Shown: positions 58,405 to 64,000 of the stretch, piece by piece
Numbering within the stretch: position 1 is the first letter of the stretch
Layout: each line of letters opens with the position of its first letter
DNA from: Aldehydirespirator sp965248735
GTDB taxonomy: Bacteria > Actinomycetota > Acidimicrobiia > Acidimicrobiales > Aldehydirespiratoraceae
NCBI GenBank assembly: GCA_965248735.1
Contig: OZ252146.1
Location: 2,852,001-2,916,000, forward strand
Direction of reading: 5' to 3'
DNA length: 64,000 nt
The notes under the pieces: model-generated
Database searches by the model: none
What the model saw: only the letters and a program-made list of their open reading frames with translations
Told to the model about the DNA's origin: nothing
Position numbers and translations under genes: made by a program

Positions 58405-59439
58405 TCAGCCCGCTCGGCCCCTGCGGGAAGCGCTGGTGGCCGCGGCGGCCGCAGCGGATACTCCGAGAAGCGGTGTGGCCGACAAGGGCCTCGAAGCGCC
58501 GGACCGGCCCGCTGGCGGGTTGAACTTGTCGCCGAACAGGTCGCGCCAGGCCTTGGCCGACTTGGCGAGGTCCGGCTCGTCGTAGGCAGCTCGCATCGCC
58601 GCCGCAATGCTGTGGATCCGGTCCCGGAAGTTCCGGTACGTGGCTTCTTTCCAGCGGTGATCAAAGTTCGTGCCGTCTCCGGCCGGATTGGGTAGCGAGG
58701 GCTTGGAGGGCTGAGCTTGGAGCCATCTGTCGAGATCCTCAACGATATTGACGAGCGCCGTCGGCACATTCGTGTACCTGCCCGGAACTAGCGCGCTGGC
58801 ATCCGTGACCTGAAGCCCCAGCACCGTGGTCAAGATGACGGACTTGACGCCGTCGAAGCTGCCGCGTTCGTTGCGCAGGTACTTCATGAGCCGCACGACG
58901 CGCCGGAACTGCCCTCCGGTGAGCTGGTCGCGGCGCTTCACCCAATCCGTCAAGCCCTGCGGGTTGGTAGATCCATACGCGGGCTCCCACGTATTGTCAT
59001 CCCGGTTGACGATGTCGCGGTGACCATTCGGCAAGGTGATCAAGGGAACGATGTCGAGGTGACAGCCGACCCCGTTCTCGGGTGCGTACTGGAGCCAGAC
59101 GCACCGACACTTGCGGCCGTGCTTCTGCTTGGAATAGGTCGGGTGATTGCCCAGAGCCTGGTAGACGGCGTTGAGATAGTCCTTCGGCTCCCACCCCGGC
59201 TGGTTGTTCATTAGCAGGAGGAAGTCGGCGTCGAACTCGCCGTCGGGCTTCGGCCGGACGATCGTGAGTTGAGCCCACGACCCTTGCCGTGACTTGCCCG
59301 TGATCATGGGACCAATCAGGCGGTCGGCCTTGAACGCCTTGTAGACGGCCTCCACTCGGGACTCAAGCTTGTGGAGTCGGGTGTCGTCGATGTTGACGAC
59401 GTCCTTCAGAAAGGTCTTGAAGTACTCGGCGTGTTGCAT
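58405..59439 (-). CDS. CBASS cGAS/DncV-like nucleotidyltransferase (CD-NTase)
   Basis: The 344-residue protein has the polymerase-beta-type site GSWAQLTI (53-60), the DxD pair at Asp70 and Asp72 (EFDADFLLL) and a third acidic residue at Asp129 (CHLDIVP). It makes a cyclic oligonucleotide when a phage infects. The last residue is a glycine (SRRGRAG), which fits conjugation by the E2-E1 protein. It starts one base after the stop of the effector gene. The clade cannot be assigned by eye. Confidence 0.9.
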   Translation of the reverse strand: MQHAEYFKTFLKDVVNIDDTRLHKLESRVEAVYKAFKADRLIGPMITGKSRQGSWAQLTIVRPKPDGEFDADFLLLMNNQPGWEPKDYLNAVYQALGNHPTYSKQKHGRKCRCVWLQYAPENGVGCHLDIVPLITLPNGHRDIVNRDDNTWEPAYGSTNPQGLTDWVKRRDQLTGGQFRRVVRLMKYLRNERGSFDGVKSVILTTVLGLQVTDASALVPGRYTNVPTALVNIVEDLDRWLQAQPSKPSLPNPAGDGTNFDHRWKEATYRNFRDRIHSIAAAMRAAYDEPDLAKSAKAWRDLFGDKFNPPAGRSGASRPLSATPLLGVSAAAAAATSASRRGRAG

Positions 59440-59440
59440 G

Positions 59441-60583
59441 TCAATTGACCTCCATGACTGGTAGGTACTGCCCGTTCACGCGGTCGTGAAGGATCAGTGG
59501 GGGGTGGATCTCGCGGTTCGCCACCCGTCCCAAGGTGACGAATACGGAGAGCGGCGCGGCTCCGAGGACGTGGAGGCGTTGAGCCCTCTTGTGGTGCTGT
59601 TCGATGTCGGCCAGTACGTCGCGCAGGGCGAGCTCGGCGGACTTGAGGGCCGCGGGTGAATCGACAACATCGCTGTGAGGGGCGAAATCGCCATCGGGCG
59701 TTATGCGATAGATCGGGCAGTCCTCAAGAGTCCGCGGCACCTCGTGCGTGTGGACGGCTGCTGATATCGACAGGACGAGCACAGTGTCGGAGTCGGAGAT
59801 CCCTTCGGCGACGACCTCGACGGAGAACCGATACTCTGCCGGATCGTCGGGCCAGGACCACGACTCCGATGAACGGTGCCGCTGGTAGATGTCCGTGTCG
59901 AGCTTGTCTCCCAGGCGCGCGCCGAGATGGACCAGCGAGGGCCAGCGGGCCAGAGCGAACACGCTCACGTGACGGAGGCTTCCGTCCTCGACGGCGGGTG
60001 CTACCTGGCGGTCGAAGACTCGATCGATCGACTCACGGCAGGCGTCGTAGTATGCGCGGCTACCTATGTCGGGTGACGGCACCCGCCTCAGGTCGATCTC
60101 AATGCCTGCAGCGTCGTGGCTCAGCGGGAAACGGGCGCAGCGCCCCTGGGCGAGAACTGCGGAGGCGGCGACGGATCGATCAAGGGCGACATTGCTGTCG
60201 CCGATCGCCCCCTGCATCCGGAGCACCGTCGTGTCCTGGCCAGGTGGCACGGCGAGGATCTGTGCAATGCGGCTCTCGTGCCGCTGCTTTGCTTCCCGCA
60301 GTCGCTCGACTGTGAACGTGCTGATGTTGGGGGGTGTATCGATCTCGCCATGACACGAGCGACAGAGCAGCAGCAGGTTCTCAGGGTCGTCGCGCAGCTC
60401 AATGGGAAGGTCATGCTCGCCCCTTGGCGATCCGGCGCTCGTGGAGCGGCCGACGATGTGGGCACGTTCGCCCAGGTAGACAGGCTGCTGGGTGAACTCG
60501 GACGTGAGTAGCTCGCCGTAGCACAGCGCGCAGCGGCCACCGCTCCGAACAAGCAGTTGACGGGTGGTTGACTCTGAAATCAT
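59441..60583 (-). CDS. cap5: CBASS effector Cap5 (HNH endonuclease-SAVED)
   Basis: The 380-residue protein has an N-terminal HNH nuclease with zinc cysteines CALC (18-21), His42 in ERAHIVG, Asn69 and CRSCHGE (74-80). The C-terminal part (about 150-375) is the SAVED domain that binds the cyclic nucleotide, with HVLGAAPLSVFVTLGRVAN near the end. After binding, the effector cuts DNA and kills the cell before phage release. It is the first gene of the operon and starts close to the divergent regulator genes. Confidence 0.88.
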   Translation of the reverse strand: MISESTTRQLLVRSGGRCALCYGELLTSEFTQQPVYLGERAHIVGRSTSAGSPRGEHDLPIELRDDPENLLLLCRSCHGEIDTPPNISTFTVERLREAKQRHESRIAQILAVPPGQDTTVLRMQGAIGDSNVALDRSVAASAVLAQGRCARFPLSHDAAGIEIDLRRVPSPDIGSRAYYDACRESIDRVFDRQVAPAVEDGSLRHVSVFALARWPSLVHLGARLGDKLDTDIYQRHRSSESWSWPDDPAEYRFSVEVVAEGISDSDTVLVLSISAAVHTHEVPRTLEDCPIYRITPDGDFAPHSDVVDSPAALKSAELALRDVLADIEQHHKRAQRLHVLGAAPLSVFVTLGRVANREIHPPLILHDRVNGQYLPVMEVN

Positions 60584-60715
60584 GCGCTCTCCATCTTCGC
60601 GGAGGGGTGTGACAGCGGGCTCACCGTCGAACCTGGCGAACCGGGCACTGCACGGAGATCGGCTTCTTGGGTCATGGGAGCGTCGTCCCCTTTTCTGAGA
60701 TAGGCGACCAAAGAG

Positions 60716-60732
60716 TTATTGTAACAGAATAA
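60716..60732 (+). promoter_or_regulatory. Inverted repeat in the CBASS/CapH divergent region, candidate operator
   Basis: TTATTGT (60716-60722) and AGAATAA (60726-60732) form an inverted repeat with a 3-base spacer in the AT-rich part of the 260-base region between the HNH-SAVED and CapH-like genes. Its place fits an operator for a XRE repressor that controls both directions. I have not seen a second copy. A further palindrome GCACCGGTCCGTGC lies at about 60767-60780. Confidence 0.5.
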
Positions 60733-60844
60733 TCAACCAAGCAGCGCATAGCAAGTACCATGGTGAGCACCGGTCCGTGCAGCGTCGTTACGGCACATGC
60801 GATGGCCCGGTGCCTGACCCCTACTATCTCATGAGGATAAACAC

Positions 60845-61324
60845 ATGGCAGACAGGAAGCCCTCAAGCGGCCCGGGACTCGGCGAGCGAATCCGGGCTCG
60901 TCGAACAGCGCTCGGGCTGACGCTGGCCGAGGTGGCTGAGGCGGCCGACCTCTCCATCCCATATGTGTCGAATCTCGAGCGAGGCCGCGGCAATCCGACC
61001 CTTGACGCGCTGCGATCCGTGGCTGAAGCACTGCAGCAGTCCGTGACGGAACTCCTCGGGGCTCCCGAATCAGAGGAGGGATTCGATCCTGTGGAGCTTG
61101 TCCTGGCAGAAGCTCCACAGTCGCTACGGGTCTTCTCTCGGTCCGAGCGCTTCCGAAGCGCAGTCCAGCGGCTATCGACCGAACAGCAGGTGTCGGCTCA
61201 GGAGATGGGTAAGCGACTGATGGTCGGCATGGCGTCTGCGCCGCGACGAAGCGCTGGCGAACCGACGGAGGAGGACTGGCGCCGGCTCCTCGATGCATAT
61301 TCGTTGATTCTCGGCGACGAGTAG
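60845..61324 (+). CDS. XRE-family regulator, CapH-like
   Basis: The 159-residue protein has a classical HTH (GERIRARRTALGLTLAEVAE, LSIPYVSNLERGRGNPTLDA). It is divergent from the CBASS operon and followed after nine bases by an ImmA/IrrE-type protease. This pair is the arrangement of CapH/CapP regulators, in which the protease removes the repressor on DNA damage signals. It likely represses the CBASS operon and itself. Confidence 0.8.
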   Translation: MADRKPSSGPGLGERIRARRTALGLTLAEVAEAADLSIPYVSNLERGRGNPTLDALRSVAEALQQSVTELLGAPESEEGFDPVELVLAEAPQSLRVFSRSERFRSAVQRLSTEQQVSAQEMGKRLMVGMASAPRRSAGEPTEEDWRRLLDAYSLILGDE

Positions 61325-61333
61325 GTCTGGATC

Positions 61334-62371
61334 ATGACGTCGCCACACTCCATACGCGACGTCGTGGCGCAGATGATCGCCGTCGTGCCGGAGGAGGCTC
61401 TAGGCGATCTGCAAGACGAGGACCCCGCATCTGCGGTCGAAGTTCATTTTGAGCCGGTCCGCGTGCATCGACTTCCACGAGCGAGCATCAGAGGCGAGGA
61501 CTGTTCAGTGGACGGATACTACGAAGTGTTCATCGATCCGGACCGCCCACGGATCCTCTACTCAAACGATGTGGTTCCCGAGCGGGCCAGGTTCACGATC
61601 ATCCACGAACTCGGTCACCACATCTTCAACACCACCGGAGCGTGGCTGCTTGATGACTTGGACCGGATCGGCGGTTCAGCACTGGGAGCACATCGGGCTG
61701 AAGAAGCGGCGTGCCATCGGTTCGCCGGCGAGGTGCTAGTACCGACAGGTCTGCTAGACGACGTCATCGGGAGCGACGCTCTCACGCCCAAGCATGTCGT
61801 GTGGCTGCGCGAGACGACCAACGCCAGCTGGGAGGCCCTCGCGGTGAGAGCGGCGAACTACTCCGGGACGACGACAGCTGTTGCACTGGTTCGAAGCCCT
61901 GGGGAGGTGTCGTTCGTAACTGCGAACGGGTTGCCGCCGTGGCCCCGAGGCAGCCGGGTGCAACCTGGCGGACCGCTAGACCGGTCGCTCCGCCACCGCT
62001 CAACCAGGGCGAGCCCCGAGGTCTACAGGTATGGCCTGGGTGGTGCGGCGGCGCTGTTCTGCGACACAGTTCGGGTCGACGCAGGTCTCGCAGTTGCAGT
62101 CCTGTCCCCCCGACGCAGTGATGGTGGACTAACGGTCCTTGAGCCTCTCGAGCCAGCTTGGAAGGAACGCGAGGAGTTCTGCGCATGGTGCAATGCTGAG
62201 CGTGATGTCAGCTGGTGCTATGAGTGCTCGGGCCGCAGATGTCGCGACTGTGAACGGTGTGGCTGCGCCGCCCCAATCGACAACCCAGTCTGCCCGAAGT
62301 GCTATCTCCAGGGCCCCTTTCGGGCTGGTGCGACAGTGTGCGTGGATTGCGAAGCCATCGGCTCATGCTGA
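61334..62371 (+). CDS. ImmA/IrrE-family metallopeptidase, CapP-like, with Cys-rich C-terminus
   Basis: The 345-residue protein has the HExxH zinc motif in FTIIHELGHHIFN (near residue 95) and EEAACHRFAGEVLVP, the third ligand glutamate region. Residues about 280-345 contain 14 cysteines in pairs (FCAWCN, WCYECSGRRCRDCERCGC, CPKCY, CVDCEAIGSC), a set of zinc-binding knuckles. The protease should cut the HTH protein encoded just before it. The Cys-rich tail could sense DNA or bind it; CapP enzymes are activated by single-stranded DNA. Confidence 0.82.
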   Translation: MTSPHSIRDVVAQMIAVVPEEALGDLQDEDPASAVEVHFEPVRVHRLPRASIRGEDCSVDGYYEVFIDPDRPRILYSNDVVPERARFTIIHELGHHIFNTTGAWLLDDLDRIGGSALGAHRAEEAACHRFAGEVLVPTGLLDDVIGSDALTPKHVVWLRETTNASWEALAVRAANYSGTTTAVALVRSPGEVSFVTANGLPPWPRGSRVQPGGPLDRSLRHRSTRASPEVYRYGLGGAAALFCDTVRVDAGLAVAVLSPRRSDGGLTVLEPLEPAWKEREEFCAWCNAERDVSWCYECSGRRCRDCERCGCAAPIDNPVCPKCYLQGPFRAGATVCVDCEAIGSC

Positions 62372-62456
62372 GTAAGGCGTGTGCCGAAGAAGGGCTGATC
62401 AGATGCGGGCGGGCGCCATGCCAGCACTCATCGACCTCAAAGGCCATCAATTGCGG

Positions 62457-63602
62457 TCAGAGGGACAGGGACGCCCCGCGGAAGAAATCACCGCGCTCAG
62501 CGGCCCGGCGGGTGGCGGTTTCAAGAGGGCCGATCCTGCCGGTGGCGCCCAGCACGGCGGCACCCAGCACGCGGGCGAGGAAGTAGGCGCTGACGGCGTC
62601 ATCGAAGGAGAACCGGGGCCTGGCACCGCGCCCAGTCTGGTAGTCGTGTTTGGCGGGGTTCGCGGCGGCGTCGGCGAACTCGGCGATGGCGTCGGCCAGA
62701 TCTGCGCCGAGCGTCTTCTTGGCGTGGGCTGTCCTGGCGAGGCTGCCGAGGGGCTTTTGGCCGTAGACGTGTCTCTTGGGGCCGGCTCGGAACATGTCCT
62801 TGACGCAACCCTCCAGACAGCCGCCCGCCGTCTGCACGACGGAGCGGGCGAACTCCGGCTGCTCCCATGCTCTGGCCAGATACGCCGGGATGTACCGCAG
62901 ACCGCGCAGGATTCCCTCGAACTCGTGGTCGAACGGGTACACGTAGCGGCACCTCTCGCTGTCCCAGACGGCGGTGTGCATTCCCGGGCCCGGTATCTCG
63001 CTGTCCGTCTCGGCCAGGATGTCGAACGCCTTCCCGGCGAACGGCTCGCCCCGGCGCAGCACCGCGACCGCTTTTCGCATCCGCGGGGCGACGTCTCCCA
63101 GCCACACCGCGGCGAGGGCCTCCATCTGCGGGTCAGGCGGCAGCTCCCCAGGAGTCTCATACAGTTCGGGCCAAGGGCAATCCGCCATCACTCCCCGCGA
63201 CGAGGCGCGGTCGGGCAGCAGCGGACGGATGATCCGCTCTGCGAAGCGCAAGCGCTCGATCGTGTCCGCCAGTTCGGCGATCCTCGCCACGCGGCGCTCG
63301 CATTCCTCCTCCTCGACCCCGTCGCAGATCCTCAGGTAGTGGAAGTGCGTCTCGTAGCAGGCCGCCTCGTACCGAACAGCCATCTCCCACGCGGTGAACT
63401 GGTGCTCCGCTCCGCCGAGTTCGCCCACCCATGTGTCGCCGTTTCTCTGCACACGGGCCTGAGCGCTGGCGTAGAACCTCTTGGGCGAAGGCCACAAGAC
63501 GGGCATCTCATCCCACTGGGCCTCTCTGCGCCTGACGCTGCCGCCCAGCATCCCCTGTGTACGCACCAAGAGAGACCGGAGGGCCGCTTTCGCCGTCGCC
63601 AT
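62457..63602 (-). CDS. Hypothetical protein of 381 residues next to the CBASS region
   Basis: The protein starts MATAKAALRSLLVRTQGMLG. It is rich in arginine and alanine and has no motif I recognise. It contains FTAWEMAVRYEAACYETHFH, ERLRFAERIIRPLLPDRASS and QTAGGCLEGCVKDMFRAGPK. It converges with the CapP-like gene. It may be a defence-related protein of unknown type. Confidence 0.5.
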   Translation of the reverse strand: MATAKAALRSLLVRTQGMLGGSVRRREAQWDEMPVLWPSPKRFYASAQARVQRNGDTWVGELGGAEHQFTAWEMAVRYEAACYETHFHYLRICDGVEEEECERRVARIAELADTIERLRFAERIIRPLLPDRASSRGVMADCPWPELYETPGELPPDPQMEALAAVWLGDVAPRMRKAVAVLRRGEPFAGKAFDILAETDSEIPGPGMHTAVWDSERCRYVYPFDHEFEGILRGLRYIPAYLARAWEQPEFARSVVQTAGGCLEGCVKDMFRAGPKRHVYGQKPLGSLARTAHAKKTLGADLADAIAEFADAAANPAKHDYQTGRGARPRFSFDDAVSAYFLARVLGAAVLGATGRIGPLETATRRAAERGDFFRGASLSL

Positions 63603-63608
63603 GCGTCC

Positions 63609-64000
63609 ATGGTGCCACGCAACTTTCGGAGCGGCGCTCCAGCGCGGCTGGATGACGCCGGAATCGCCGCGGCAGAGGGGCTGGGAGGCCCGGAGTCGCT
63701 GTCGGAGAACTGCTACGAGGACGACGCCAGCCTCGCTGGCGACTTCTGGCAGACGGGACCGTTCGAGCGCGTCTTGGCCCAGCAGGATCGGGCCGCGGCA
63801 CGGCTCTCGGCTGCTGCCCGCCGCAGGTCTGTGCCGGGCAGGTCGGCACCGTGCGAGCGCACCAGCTCCACGCCAGCTGGCGTTTCAGTGTCTTTTCATA
63901 TATACACATATATATTCAGAGGATGCGTTATATCGGGTCTGTCCTATTGGAAGACATCGTCGCGCCTAGCGCGGGGAGCTTCGGTGGATGCACCTAACGG
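63609..64000 (+). CDS. Possible partial open frame running off the window
   Basis: An ATG at 63609 opens MVPRNFRSGAPARLDDAGIA, AEGLGGPESLSENCYEDDAS and so on; it stays open to the window end (130 codons). The first 75 codons look coding, but from 63890 the frame passes through AT-rich DNA (TTCATATATACACATATATA) typical of a promoter, so a chance open frame is likely. Low confidence. Confidence 0.25.
   Translation, partial: MVPRNFRSGAPARLDDAGIAAAEGLGGPESLSENCYEDDASLAGDFWQTGPFERVLAQQDRAAARLSAAARRRSVPGRSAPCERTSSTPAGVSVSFHIYTYIFRGCVISGLSYWKTSSRLARGASVDAPN
63887..63922. promoter_or_regulatory. AT-rich promoter-like stretch near the window end
   Basis: TTTTCATATATACACATATA followed by TATTCAGAGG is much richer in A+T than its surroundings and includes TATATA and CATATA boxes. 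It may drive a gene beyond the window. No gene can be assigned. Confidence 0.35.

Overview
The window is GC-rich (visibly high G+C, abundant GTG starts, several leaderless-looking promoters) and carries F420-dependent LLM and PPOX oxidoreductases, phytanoyl-CoA dioxygenases, Rieske oxygenase, AtuA-type and TIGR03084 proteins and an ECF sigma factor. This mix points to an actinobacterium, most probably an uncultured (marine or host-associated) member of the Acidimicrobiia. That placement is inferred from gene content only; there is no marker gene for taxonomy here.

Layout. (1) 1-23.3 kb is a metabolic region: an acyl-CoA catabolism run (AtuA family, TIGR03084, enoyl-CoA hydratase, kinase-like phosphotransferase, Zn-dehydrogenase), two amidohydrolases, two PhyH dioxygenases, a Rieske oxygenase, SDRs, PPOX proteins, a MazEF pair and an ECF sigma factor. 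Several genes are internally deleted or fused remnants (ChbG deacetylase, zinc dehydrogenase, acyl-CoA dehydrogenase/P450 chimera, arylsulfatase tail), and several gene ends carry short tandem duplications. (2) 23.3-42.2 kb is a mobile-element zone: two IS21-family copies in the same orientation (about 23.33-25.87 and 34.68-37.22 kb), an IS3-family element broken by a Tn554-like three-gene transposon (30.59-34.05 kb), an ISL3-family element broken by an intact IS110-family element with a readable bridge-RNA gene (39.37-40.64 kb), and transposase debris running up to a tRNA-Leu(GAG). Between the IS21 copies lies a large surface protein with two S-layer homology domains, a glycine-betaine-type binding domain and a seven-blade RCC1-like repeat domain; a Fic protein lies just to the right. 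(3) 42.3-47.7 kb holds a cation transporter, an acyltransferase, a DUF3467 pair and toxin-antitoxin-like genes. (4) 47.7-62.4 kb is a defence island: a DUF499 ATPase / DUF1156 DNA methylase cassette with three unrecognised small partners, then a CBASS operon (HNH-SAVED effector, CD-NTase, E2-E1 fusion, small membrane lipoprotein) facing a divergent CapH/CapP-like repressor and metallopeptidase pair.

The most striking observation is at the IS110 element. Its untranslated left end folds into two guide loops whose guide strands match, base by base with small exceptions, the very site in the ISL3 gene where the element sits and the element's own joined ends. Removing the element restores the ISL3 reading frame exactly. 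The right end also carries a consensus -35 box that would drive the RNA only in the circular form. The defence island is the second focus: a CBASS operon of type II character without a visible Cap3, and a DUF499/DUF1156 cassette with an internally duplicated protein of unknown family.
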